A stretch of DNA of 64,000 bases, taken from the NCBI GenBank assembly GCA_905250075.1, contig CAJNOP010000135.1:108597-172596 (forward strand), read 5' to 3'. Position 1 is the first letter of the stretch; each line of letters starts with the position of its first letter. Below, piece by piece: positions 47,126 through 56,794 of this stretch. The notes under the pieces are model-generated. The model was given only the letters and a program-made list of their open reading frames with translations. It had not been told where the DNA came from and did not search any database. Source of the stretch: Rotaria sp. Silwood1. Lineage: Eukaryota; Rotifera; Eurotatoria; Philodinida; Philodinidae. Both the position numbers and the translations under genes were made by a program.

Positions 47126-48560
47126 TAGTATTGCGTGATATGTGATTTATCTTTTGTTCTCGATTTTGTCGCATTTTTATTATTGATTTAGTAATGTTTG
47201 TTAATTGTTCTTTTTTTCCTTGACGAGATGTTGTAATGATTTCAGTTATTGATTGTATTGCTGGTATTAATATTTCATATACATCATGTTCTAATGTATT
47301 TAATTGGTCATTGTATCTATCGATTTTAGTTTCTATCTCGCTTATTTGCGATGATAATGAAGAAATAGAAGTCGATATGCGTGATTCTAGATTTGACATG
47401 GTTGATAATAATATTTGTTCAAGGTATTCATTTCTTTTTGTTGTTTGTTTTTCTTGTGAAGCGAGTTGTTGAGGTAGTTGTGATTGTCGATTGAGGACTG
47501 CCGAATAGTTGCCGGATGGTAGAGATGGTGGTGCTCCGGTAAAGATTGGAACCGGAACCGGAAAATCTGCTTGATCATACTGATATTGCAGATTAGATGT
47601 GTTTATTAATAGTTTTGATCGATTTATTTTTTGTTGTTCAACTAATTGTTTACGTTTTTGCTGTACTATTGGACAAAATGGGTGACCGGCAAAATGTTTT
47701 TGCTTACAGTTAGCACATCTAATTTCATTTTGGCAGTTGTTGGTGAGCGAATGTTGTTGTCCGCAGCGTATACATAGTTGTTGATTTGTGCAGTAGTTTG
47801 TATTATGGTCGTGACTGAAACATTTCATACACTTTTTTACTCGTATTGGTTGATAATATGTTTTGACTGGGAGTTTCATTTGGCTGATGTTGATAACCTT
47901 ATCTTGTAGAAGTACTTGAACTTGTTGCAATGTGTGGAAGTCCACTCTGACGCTGTTTAATTTCGTATTATTTCGTCCATACATTCTTGTTAATTTAATA
48001 AGAGATGGGTATCTCTCTTTTAATTCTTCAGCAGTTTCGAGTTCATTCCAGTTTTTAGGAAACTGTTGTACGGCTAACGAATAAGATGGTGGAAAAACTC
48101 TTGGTAGTTTTATTTCATAATCCAATTGTTGAATCTTTTTTGGCCAGTGTGATTTTTGTATTATGTCGTCGAATGTATCAACGTCATTTGCAAAAAGCAA
48201 TAAGCATTTGTTATATCCAAACCGGCCGGTAATATTCAAGTCTTTGTTATGTTGTTTTTTCCACCATGTGATTAGTTCATTTATCAATTGACGGTCATTC
48301 GATTTAAGTTTGTCCTTAAATTTCAATGAAAGAGGTGGAAGGTCACGCTCTTGGGCTGATGACGTCATTTGATTATTATCGTTGATGTTTCTATTTCCAC
48401 ATTGATTGTTGTGTGAAAAAGTTTGTGATTGTGAAAAGTTCATGTCTTGTTCAATTGAATTTGTTCGAGGCCGTTTGTTGTTGGTTTTCAAGGTTACGTC
48501 CGTCTTTGAGTTATTATCTTTCAGACTAACAACTTCAGGTGTATTTTTATTACCTTCCAT
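47079..48560 (-). CDS. LINE ORF1: gag-like zinc-knuckle RNA-binding protein
   Basis: 493 residues. The N-terminal third is Asn/Ser/Gln-rich. A central part (about 160-235) may be an RRM-like fold (LNSVRVDFHTLQQVQVLL). Three zinc knuckles of LINE gag type follow near residues 243-300: CX2CX4HX4C (CMKCFSHDHNTNYC), CX2CX3HX5C (CIRCGQQHSLTNNC) and CX2CX3HX6C (CANCKQKHFAGHPFC). After a basic QKRKQL segment comes a Pro-rich linker and a C-terminal coiled-coil stretch (SRISTSISSLSSQISEIETK). It probably binds element RNA and forms the RNP. Intact. Confidence 0.9.
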   Translation of the reverse strand: MEGNKNTPEVVSLKDNNSKTDVTLKTNNKRPRTNSIEQDMNFSQSQTFSHNNQCGNRNINDNNQMTSSAQERDLPPLSLKFKDKLKSNDRQLINELITWWKKQHNKDLNITGRFGYNKCLLLFANDVDTFDDIIQKSHWPKKIQQLDYEIKLPRVFPPSYSLAVQQFPKNWNELETAEELKERYPSLIKLTRMYGRNNTKLNSVRVDFHTLQQVQVLLQDKVINISQMKLPVKTYYQPIRVKKCMKCFSHDHNTNYCTNQQLCIRCGQQHSLTNNCQNEIRCANCKQKHFAGHPFCPIVQQKRKQLVEQQKINRSKLLINTSNLQYQYDQADFPVPVPIFTGAPPSLPSGNYSAVLNRQSQLPQQLASQEKQTTKRNEYLEQILLSTMSNLESRISTSISSLSSQISEIETKIDRYNDQLNTLEHDVYEILIPAIQSITEIITTSRQGKKEQLTNITKSIIKMRQNREQKINHISRNTNAELSQSIFSNVDES

Positions 48561-48596
48561 GCTGAGTGATAAGAAAATACTCAGAGAGACGCTTTA

Positions 48597-49408
48597 ATGA
48601 TATACGTGTGGGTCAGAAAAGCAGTGAGAAGAAAAATGCGTCTGATCAGTAGCTGGTCAAACAGGCGAATGATGAATGTGACAGACAATACAAACACACT
48701 GATAAACAAATATATTGATTCATGGACGTTGAAACATCTGAAAGATGACATGAAAGCCACAGATGAAGAGGTAATCTATTTTGCTAGATTATCGAAACTC
48801 CAAAATCAAACACCCAAACTAATGTGGAATGATGTTGCTGATAATCCATCAGTGGTAATTGACGACTTTCTCTATCATAGCGATATAGACCATGCTAGTA
48901 ACATGAACCTACTTATGAATCTCGGCATTCGACATATCGTGAACATCTGTCATGAACCATTGGAAACAGAAATCACAAAGAATTTCAATGTTTTATGGAT
49001 CAGTATAGACGATGATGATGTCAATATCAATCAATATTTTCAACAAACGAATGACTTTTTGCTTTCGTGTAAGGAAAAGAAGGAAAAAGTATTGGTTCAC
49101 TGTCAGATGGGTATTTCTCGGTCATCCTCCATCGTTCTCGCCTATCTAATGAAGTAAGATTTATTTTTTTGTTCAAAGTTGACCAAATATTTCATTTTAG
49201 ATATCATCATGATAGTTTGATAAAAGCTTACGATTATTTGCTCGATCGGCGTCCTATATGTTCACCAAATTCTGGTTTTCTTATGCAACTGATTCGATAC
49301 GAGAAGGCATTGTGCAATGGTGGAACGATTGATGAACAACAAAATAATGATGACAAACAAAATCCAATCAAACCACTCCATATACCGAGTGATCCTAACG
49401 TTGAATAG
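48597..49408 (+). CDS. dual-specificity phosphatase (atypical DUSP), two exons
   Basis: Cys-dependent protein phosphatase acting on phospho-Tyr/Ser/Thr or related substrates. Exons are 48597-49153 and 49201-49408 with a 47-bp intron (GTAAGA..TTTTAG); joining gives LMK|YHHDSLIKAYDYL and 254 residues. The signature loop HCQMGISRSSS gives catalytic Cys169 and Arg175. The upstream IDDDD segment (about 140) holds the likely general-acid Asp, and the GIRHIVNICHE strand is typical of DUSP folds. After the loop come the helix SSSIVLAYLMK and the usual R-x-x-x-x-P-x-x-x-F-x-x-Q-L. The N-terminal 30 residues (MIYVWVRKAVRRKMRLISSW) are basic and may not be native: the LINE begins only tens of bases upstream in the opposite direction and could have displaced the original 5' end or promoter. 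Confidence 0.88.
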
Positions 49409-49614
49409 CCGTTGGTGTAGAAAGGAAAAGAAGACTTTATCTAATTTTTCGTTTTTTGAAAGCTTAGATAAACTATCCATCATGTTGGCGATCGCAGTCT
49501 TAAAGGAACTTATTGTTGTAATCATGATCAGCAGAAAACAAAAAATCAATCATTCAATTCAGAAATAAAAAACTAAACTATAGGAAGTGCTGAATATTTT
49601 ATGTGAACAAAAAT
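49409..49614. other. 3' flank of phosphatase gene
   Basis: AT-rich with no further feature; AATAAA at about 49564-49569 is a candidate polyadenylation signal for the phosphatase gene. Confidence 0.4.
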
Positions 49615-49733
49615 GAGTGTTATTGGGTGTGAGCGTTGGCCTGTGGGTGTCGGTTTGGGGTGTGAGGGTGTGGATGTGGGGTATGAGTGTGGATGTGGAT
49701 ATGGATTACCTCTTTACTCACACCCATATCCTC
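49615..49733. repeat. telomere-like hairpin
   Basis: Long G-rich arm (TGTGGGTGTCGGTTTGGGGT and GTGTGGATGTGGGG) followed by a short spacer and a C-rich arm (TCACACCCATATCC). Confidence 0.7.
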
Positions 49734-49738
49734 ATTTT

Positions 49739-50662
49739 TTCCGTCGATTTTCATTCTCCCGCCGACAATCTATACGACCTTAAAAAATTCAAACATTATC
49801 TTTCTCCTATCACAAAGCATTTTAACACTTTTCTAACTAATCTTTCTGCAGAAAACCATGATTATTCTACTCGATTTTCCTCTTTCTACTAGAGATCACC
49901 TGTATATTTGATGGGTGACAATATATCTTTCTTCGGTACTAAATCATTTCAACACTATTTTCAGCCACCTGTTCGCTAAAAAAGATCGTTATTCTGCTTC
50001 ATTTTCATTCTTTTTCTGGGCATGGCCTGTATATTTGATGAGTGACAATATTTCTTTCTCGTGTATTAAATCATTTTAACGCTATTGCTAGCAAGACTCT
50101 CGATTGTTTTTGAGAGTGGGGGGGGGGGGGGGGGCGGCTACAGTTTTTTTTCTTTTCCCAGACACTTCACAAAAACTTGGCAGACAGTCACTTATTTTTT
50201 TAGGAACTTTCCGATTTTTCATTAAAAGTGATGACCAGGGAGGGGGGAGGTAGCGCGACGAAGATACCCCTACCCCTCTCCAGGGCTAAGTAAAATCTTC
50301 GGAAAAATTGTCTCAAAACAAAAATTTTTCACCGCTAATATTATCTCGTGATCAATCGACTGCAGCCGTAAAATTAAATTTTGCAGACTATATTACACAT
50401 TTTTGCCAGACAGTATTAAAAATTTTCGCAGACGCACTGCAAAAATGGGGGGGACTAGCCCATCCCAGCCCCCCCCCCCCCCCCACATCGAGAGCGCTGA
50501 TTGCTAGCCATCTGTCTGCTAAAAAAATCATTATTCCACTAGATTTTCATTTTTCTGCTGGAGATCGCCTTTATATTTGACAAGTGACAACATATTTTTC
50601 TCGTGTACTAAATCATTTTAACACTATTGCCAGCCATCTGTCGCTGAAAAAGAGCATTTTTT
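49739..50662. repeat. ~125-bp tandem repeat, interrupted by an insertion
   Basis: Units share CTAAATCATTTTAACACTATTG, here split as CTAAATCATTT and AACACTATT, plus GCTAAAAAA(A/G)ATC and CTGTATATTTGATG(A/G)GTGACAAT. Copies start near 49739 (diverged), 49843, 49966, 50500 and 50636 (partial). The run is split between the third and fourth copies by the insertion 50093-50499. Confidence 0.75.
50093..50499. mobile_element. 407-bp element with 9-bp target duplication
   Basis: Flanked by perfect ATTGCTAGC copies (50084-50092 and 50500-50508). Removing the element plus one copy restores the unit boundary of the surrounding tandem repeat, which proves an insertion. The ends are inverted in character: the left carries CTCTCGATTG and then a G run (50111-50132); the right carries a C run and then CATCGAGAGCGCTG. 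A 9-bp duplication is typical of Mutator-like elements. No coding capacity; homopolymer G/C runs flank the interior. Confidence 0.8.
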
Positions 50663-51040
50663 CTTTGGTTTGCGCTCCATCCAGTTTAGTAATGACTAAC
50701 TTTCTCTTTGTGTTTTGTTCGAGGGAAAGCGCTATTTTTTATCTGAAGATCATTTTTTTTGCTACAAATCATTATTTTTGCAACCGTTGAAAACGGTGCC
50801 CCAGCCTCGTCGAAGTATCGTTTTTCTACTGATTACACTGTAACTACTGATAATCACGTTTAGTCTTTTGTTGGTTCGTCGTTAATAAGTGGAAGTTCAT
50901 TCTACCATTTCAAAACTAAGTTCGGAAAATGTTTAACACAGTAAGCGATGGAAGGGCAAGATGACGTCATACAAGTTGACTGATCAAAATACAAGCACAC
51001 ACGTTTCTTTGCATTGAACCTGAAAGATGTTCCCACATAC
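50663..51040. other. intergenic region, nothing recognised
   Basis: No repeat or gene identified; it leads into the coiled-coil exon. Confidence 0.35.
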
Positions 51041-51235
51041 ATGTCCTCATCGATAATACCATTAGTGTTGGATGTTTTAACTGTTTTCATCACTATCCAA
51101 CCACAAAACATTGCTCGAGAAAAGCGAATCGAAGATCAAATGATCGCCAGAAAACAACAAATTGAAGATCGAAACATATCGTTTCAGCAGCTTCAGCAAG
51201 AGCTGCAAAGTGACAAACTAGATCGTGACAACCAG
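51041..51235 (+). CDS. membrane/coiled-coil protein exon (bdelloid type), partial
   Basis: From the ATG at 51041 about 65 residues are open to a good donor (ACCAG|GTAAGC at 51236). A hydrophobic segment (IIPLVLDVLTVFITI) is followed by a charged heptad-like helix (AREKRIEDQMIARKQQIEDR, then QLQQELQSDKLDRDNQ). This TM-plus-charged-coil start resembles a group of bdelloid proteins with a membrane helix and a long coil, of unknown function. No downstream exon was identified because a telomere-like hairpin follows at 51271. It is either a fragment or has a long intron. Confidence 0.45.
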
Positions 51236-51270
51236 GTAAGCACTATTGGTGAACGATATCAAGATGAAGG

Positions 51271-51493
51271 TGATTGTGGGTGTGAGGTATGAATGTGGTG
51301 TGGGAGTGGGGTGTTGGTATGGGTGGGGTGTGGGTGGGAGTGGGAGTGGGTATGGCTATGGGGTGGGTCTGGATGTAGAGAACAACTACAAACGCACTCA
51401 CATCCACACCCACGCCCACGCCCACGTCCACCAACATCCATCCACAACCACACTCACCCACACCCATATCCACCTACGCCCACACCCACACCT
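51271..51493. repeat. largest telomere-like hairpin
   Basis: About 100 bp of TGTGGG-like units (GTGGGAGTGGGGTGTTGG, GGGTGGGGTGTGGGTGGG) face about 100 bp of CCCACA-like units (CACACCCACGCCCACGCCC, CACACCCATATCC) around a 25-bp spacer containing AGAGAACAACTACAA. ORFs in all frames here are repeat translations. Confidence 0.85.
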
Positions 51494-51898
51494 GAATCTG
51501 AGGTCAGTTTTTACATGTGAAAAAGGTTGACGAAAGTAAATCGGAGTCGGAAAATTCGAATCTGAAGTAAGTTTCTCAAAATTTTGAGTTGAATTTTTTC
51601 CGTCATGGTAATGGCTTTTTTAGACAATAAATGATGCTTTAGAAAAGTTGGTGAGCCTAAATTGACGTTCGGACATTCAAGTATTTAGTATATTGGTGGA
51701 AGTTTGCAGCTATAGTTTTATAATCAGGGTTAGGTTTTTATGGAAACACTGAGTTTTCGGTGTACTGAACATTGAATGGTATGAAATAAAATGAGCCAGT
51801 GATCTGGCAGTGATGAGGAGAGTAACGTATCCAGATGTACCAGTGGGATTAGAGACGTAGCAATCTCACTAACATGAACTATATCTGAGGTGTTTCCA
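51494..51898. other. intergenic region, nothing recognised
   Basis: No gene or repeat identified. Confidence 0.35.
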
Positions 51899-51983
51899 CG
51901 GTGTGGGTATGGGGTGTGGATGTAACGCAGAACAAGATCAACCCATTCAAGCACATGCTTATACCGACACCGATACCCACACC
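51899..51983. repeat. telomere-like hairpin
   Basis: CGGTGTGGGTATGGGGTGTG on the left and CCGACACCGATACCCACACC on the right. Confidence 0.65.
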
Positions 51984-52124
51984 AAAAAGTATCCCTAATA
52001 CCCAAATTCATGTTTAGTTCAATTCGACATGATCAGTATATAAGCCTACTCGCATCACGCTTTGTGAAACTCACGTATATTTTCGAAGACAATAGTGAGT
52101 GCAAGTTTTAAATCGAAGCTTTGC

Positions 52125-52268
52125 GGCTTCTCCCATCCCCCATAGGCCCTAGCAACCAAAATGGCGGGAAATTAAGAACTTTCCCAAACGTCTCCATAGC
52201 AACGATTCCTAGCAACCATATGACGCGAAACCATACATTATTGGGTATGTTTCCATCGCAACCGTTAT
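52125..52268. promoter_or_regulatory. cluster of RFX-like half sites with an E2F-like site
   Basis: Two tandem, diverged units of about 60 bp carry CCTAGCAACC, CCATAGCAAC, CCTAGCAACC and CCATCGCAAC (RFX/X-box half-site type), and TGGCGGGAAA (E2F type) near 52162. No gene start is recognised nearby, so a regulatory role is speculative; it may only be a repeat. Confidence 0.3.
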
Positions 52269-52319
52269 CTCCCTCCCCGCCCTCATTACAGACCATTACA
52301 AACAAATTAACTAGTTAGC

Positions 52320-52515
52320 TAATTAGGGAAATTATGAGTCAATTAATTAATAATCAATTAAAAATTTTCTTAATATTTAATATTTTTAAATATATTTTCA
52401 GTATTTATTAATATTTATTATTTTGCATTTATAAATATCCATTACTATCTATTATTTAATATTTAGCATTAAAAATATTAAATTTTTAACAATGTTTAAT
52501 ATTTCATTATTAAGC
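52320..52515. repeat. very AT-rich low-complexity tract
   Basis: About 200 bp built almost wholly of A and T, with repeated AATATTTA/TATTTAAT words. Confidence 0.7.
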
Positions 52516-52837
52516 CCTTATTGAGCCGTGGTGGGCCGTCATAGGCACATTGAGATCCTGTTACAGGTGGTTACAGACACATTAGGACACCGTTACAAAG
52601 CGTGACAGACGACATCCGCAGACTATTATAGACACCATATCACTACGACCTGCTAAGAACGTATGAGCTATATCTTTATTGCAGTTCTAAAGGATTCTGT
52701 AAAGGATGATGAAGAAATCCCTCCATAAATGGATCGAATGAGGTCGTTTGTATGTGGTAAGTGACAGTAATCGGATCACGTTGCGCGTTTTAATCTCACC
52801 TGGATTGCACTAACAGCTTTTTGATAAGGGGGAATGA

Positions 52838-52847
52838 NNNNNNNNNN
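52838..52847. other. assembly gap (10 N)
   Basis: Ten N immediately before a C-rich telomere-like tract, after GGGGGAATGA; probably the collapsed left arm of a hairpin. Confidence 0.99.
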
Positions 52848-52956
52848 CACCCCATCCGCACCCGCACCCACACGCACACACCCACACCAACACCCCACAC
52901 TTACATCCACACCACCACACCGGCACCCGCACCCCACACACCCACACCCACACCCT
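52848..52956. repeat. CCCACA/CACCC telomere-like tract
   Basis: About 110 bp of CACCC-type units (CACCCGCACCCACACGCAC, CCCACACACCCACACCC). Confidence 0.8.
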
Positions 52957-53931
52957 TATATCTGCTGCTTCTTGTGATATGCATCGTGTAGATATTATCG
53001 TTAAGAAAATGGAAGTTAAGCATTAAAGATGTCTATGACAGTATAAATAATTTTTTTTCAAAATTACGATGTTAAATGAATCAAACAATCTGATAAAAAA
53101 GTAATAAATATGAACAGTTTTAACAAAATAAACTTTCAGAACGCGCGTACCAACTATAAAAATTGTTATAATTCTGATTTATTTATCTATTTAGTTTTTT
53201 TTAATAACTTATTTTAAAACCTCTGACAATATATATTAAATTTATAACACTCAGAGTTTGTGAGTTCCACATTTCGGCCTCTCTTGGGACCACACTGACT
53301 AGCTTTTTCTGGCTTACTATTCCATTATTGGCATTTGTTTTTCAGCAGAAGTTTTGACTCATGAAATTTCTCACCACTATGACTCGAAGAAGGTAATACA
53401 AATAAATATATAGAAATGACGTTACATTGTTTTATGATGAAATGAGAATAACAAGCTATTGCTTCAGTGCACTAAAAAATGGAACGACTGGCCGTGAGTG
53501 GCGTCCCAGAAGGGTGCCGAGGAACGACTAGTCGCTCCTAGTGTAGGTTCACTGTTGATTCAGTTGAGAAAGATCCATATAAATGTGACGATTTTTAGAT
53601 AGAAGAAGGGTTAGTGAAGATGGAATTACACTTTATTCGGCTTCTTCATATCATCAATCGCACCTGTCTACAAATGTTTCTACACTTTATATACGCAGGT
53701 ATCAAAACTAACCAAATATTACAATATAATGATGTGAGATATCATACCAGAGGATAGAAACTAAACTTAGAGTAAGGATAAAGTGCATCCTAAGGACAAA
53801 ACACACGATAAGGACAAAATATTAGGCAAGTCTAACCTTCATCGTTACAGTAAAGGCTATGTTTTTTTTAAAGAATACTATACGACGATTCTCTGGATGA
53901 GAAATTTCACTAAATTTATGATTGGCTAACT
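52957..53931. other. intergenic region, nothing recognised
   Basis: No gene. An AAGGACAAAA motif repeats around 53793-53822 (GGACAAAACACACGATAAGG), related to the minisatellite at 54440-54575. Confidence 0.4.
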
Positions 53932-53999
53932 TGAGGATGTGGGTGTGGCTGGGGATGAATGTAGGTGTTGATCCCGACATAATCTCCGTCTACACCCAA
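53932..53999. repeat. telomere-like hairpin (degenerate)
   Basis: GGATGTGGGTGTGGCTGGGG on the left; CCGTCTACACCCAA on the right. Confidence 0.5.
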
Positions 54000-54439
54000 T
54001 TTGATGGGATGAATTCTATGGCCAAAAGTATCACGCAGACACGCACAGCATTGAACACAACGACGCTGATGCGTATATTAAAATCCATACTCACACATAA
54101 CCTTGGCCAAACCTTAGATGCTAGGTTTTTTAAAGGCTGTAAAGCAGTTTATAGTACCGAAACAGTCAAATATTCAGTCGAGAATCAAGCGAGTCACACA
54201 AACGAGTGTTACTTATCTTCAATTGAGCAATTAAAGTAAAATGAACTGAATCATATTATTGTGACGATTTATGATAGTAGAAGCACTACACGAGTACTCC
54301 TAATTGATGTTTATTTGTATATCAAAAACCATACATTTAATGTATTTTGTTAGTCCTTTTATACCCACATCAAGAGAGAGAAAAACACGTTAAGGTAATC
54401 AGATGCTGAGCTAGGATTAAACGTAAGACAGATGGAAAA

Positions 54440-54575
54440 GGGCAAAGTTAAGGACAAAAGAATGGTATGGTTAAGGACAGATTTTAAGGACATAATAACA
54501 ATACAGGTAAGGACATAATAACAATAATACACGTAAGGACATAATGACAACAATACAAATAAGGACATAATAGGT
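54440..54575. repeat. ~28-bp minisatellite (TAAGGACATAATAACAATA type)
   Basis: About four to five tandem, slightly variable copies of TAAGGACATAATAACAATA plus a short CACG/CAGG spacer. Confidence 0.8.
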
Positions 54576-54620
54576 ATTTCCTTGGGTTGTTACAATTATG
54601 CCATTTATTTTTCGTCCTAT

Positions 54621-54918
54621 CCCAGGTCGATCGTTCCGGTCACCGGATACTACAGGAACCGGCTGGAAAGACGCGGAAAAATCGCCGGTTCCTGCAGGAA
54701 AACACCGGAAATCAACGGAACATGGAAGCAGTATTTCGGCCGGAAATTTTTCGGACTTTTTCCGGCGGATTTCCGGCCGGTTCCTGCCGGAAAGAACAGG
54801 AATTGGCTGGAATTCACCGGAAAAAAATCCGAAAAATTTCCGGCCGGAATACTGCTTCCATGTTCCGTTGATTTCCGGTGTTTTCCTGCAGGAACCGGCC
54901 CGTACTTCTCGACCTGGG
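54621..54918. mobile_element. CCGGAA-rich foldback element
   Basis: Ends are CCCAGGTCGA and TCGACCTGGG. Inner arms 54684-54755 and 54828-54899 are 72 bp each and reverse complements with one mismatch. The element is strongly GC-rich against its surroundings and full of CCGGAA/TTCCGG and CCGGCCGG. ORFs in three plus frames (54582-54950) arise from this composition and are not genes. Likely a MITE. Confidence 0.85.
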
Positions 54919-54954
54919 ATGATTCAATATTAAATCCTGATAACGATTAGATGC

Positions 54955-55615
54955 CTAATTTGATTTCCAGGAAATTAATTTGAATTTTCAGAATCTGTTT
55001 CCACTTTCTCTTGATGAAAGTATAGGAGGTATGGAAGGTGATGGAGTTATAGGAGACATAAGGAGATAACAAAGTTATACGGGACGATCCAAGAAGCAGG
55101 TCGAGGTAATGGGAGGGGGCACGTTAGTTCTAATCATTATTTGTAATTTAAAAGTTTTAGCTTCTCTTGGCACCGATATTAAATTCACAACCATAGTTGT
55201 GACGACTGTGTACACAGAGACGAGCATGGGTCGCAGCTCTTCGGGGCCTTCGAAGCGCCCCCACGCCGCAACGCCAAAATAAATGGTCAATTACGTGGGG
55301 AAACACGCTTCTCCCCTGTGATTGTTCACAATGACTGTTTCAAGTTGTAAATTAAACAAAAGAGCAATGAGACAATAATTATTATCCTAAAATTTTTGAG
55401 TTTTTTTTTCGAAAAAAATGTTTTTTTTAACCGAATTTCCTTAATGAATGACCACTTATATCACTAATATTTCTTATATCTCCTACATCTCTATGTCTTC
55501 ATTACCTCTTTTACCTCTTATACATCCTATACCTCCATTACCTCCTATATTTCCATCAAGGAAAAGTGGAAAGTGCTTCCGGAAATTCAAATGAACTTCC
55601 TCGAAGCTCAAATAA
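54955..55615. mobile_element. TIR element with imperfect ~80-bp terminal repeats
   Basis: The left side TTGATGAAAGTATAGGAGGT and the complement of the right side TTGATGGAAATATAGGAGGT match, and outward both carry ATTTGA...TTTGAATTT...TTTCCACTTT. It abuts the CCGGAA foldback. The interior includes a GC-richer patch (about 55205-55275) of unknown origin. Confidence 0.6.
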
Positions 55616-56794
55616 ACCATCATATGCTGATAACCCTTTCGCATATGGAAATTCTTTTTAGCAACATTTCTGCTTCCAATGAATACATGAAGGAACAAAT
55701 AAATATAACAGTAACAGAATAATTATCAGCTTTCTTATTTATAGTTTCAGAAAATCTCAATCGAATAATATTTTTCTATGCATTTATCAACTGTCACTTC
55801 AGCATCTCTCCCTGAATCAAAGTCTTAAGTTTTTTACATTGAAATGTTCTCTCTTATGAATCGGTAACAATTTTCCACTAATCATGTGAGTGTTTCATAT
55901 GATAGAACTCGTCGAGCCGATAACAAATATTCCTTTTTTAATCAAAACTTGACTGATTAAAGAAAAGGTATTAAAATATTGTTGGTTGGAATTCTCGTGC
56001 ATTCTTTTTATATGAAAGTAGTAGCTCGTGATCCAAAAATCATTTTGTAGGTCTTCTCAGAGTATCAGAACAATTTCTAACTGACAATTATCTACTCTAT
56101 ATGAACGAAGAAGAATCTACTATGACAGATTTGCCATTCAATTCAAAATTTGTACTGTATCAAGGATATTATTTGCTCATTTTCGTCAATGTATTTTTAT
56201 ACTCAACAATCGTGAAGCAAATAGTATACGAAAACCTAAAGTCCAAATTTATGGATTGAAAAGCACTTCGGAATTCTCGGGGTAACTTATGGTTAAGAAT
56301 TCGATATACTAGAAAACTTTCGAAGTAGCATTTATTTATGCATAGACATATGTTATTGTATTTGAATTTTTTGAAATGTTAAATAATAAAACGCATAATC
56401 TTTGTTTTTCATTTCTCATGTGCTACAAGGTTATGAGGTTAAGATGTTGAATTAGACAATGAATATAAAATTGAATTTAATGTCATTCAGGTTACTTTTC
56501 TTTAGTGGTTAAACTAAAGATAAAATGCCACATTTCATTGTCAATAACAATCAAGAATATCAACCTCTTGGATTATCTTCTTTGCATTTCTATTTGAATG
56601 AAAGAACACGTGATATAATTTAAGGTCATGTGTTGTCGTAAAAAAGAAAAAAAACTGATCTGCAATACTAATTGAATGAAACACATTACTCAAAATTATT
56701 TTCCATGTGTTTGAGATCGAGAGTATTTTATCGACTGCCATTACTAAGTAATATCTTCACTTTCTATTTTAGATTTAATAAATTTGCGATTGCA
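55616..56794. other. intergenic / 5' region of zinc-finger gene
   Basis: No gene is recognised. TTCTATTTTAG at 56762-56772 could be the acceptor of a 5'-UTR intron of the next gene. Confidence 0.4.

Larger units (their letters stand above)
44020..48575 (-). mobile_element. non-LTR (LINE) retrotransposon, near-complete, APE-endonuclease type
   Basis: Two overlapping ORFs on the minus strand: a zinc-knuckle ORF1 followed by an endonuclease/reverse transcriptase ORF2. This is the layout of I/Jockey/CR1-type elements. Sequence just past ORF2 ends in short tandem units (on plus, GACGAATGACGAATGACGA at about 44022-44041), plausibly the repeat tail made by target-primed reverse transcription. The 5' boundary is close to 48575, only tens of bases from the phosphatase ORF, so the element is probably 5'-truncated or has a very short leader. 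No target-site duplication could be fixed by eye. Only one nonsense codon was seen, so the insertion looks recent. Confidence 0.9.

Noticed and set aside
51243-51530. Several ORFs on both strands with HPHP/GVGVG runs
   Set aside because: Pure translations of the telomere-like hairpin.
54582-54950. Three overlapping ORFs on the plus strand rich in R, G and P
   Set aside because: They are translations of the CCGGAA foldback in all frames; palindromic composition rather than a protein signal explains them.
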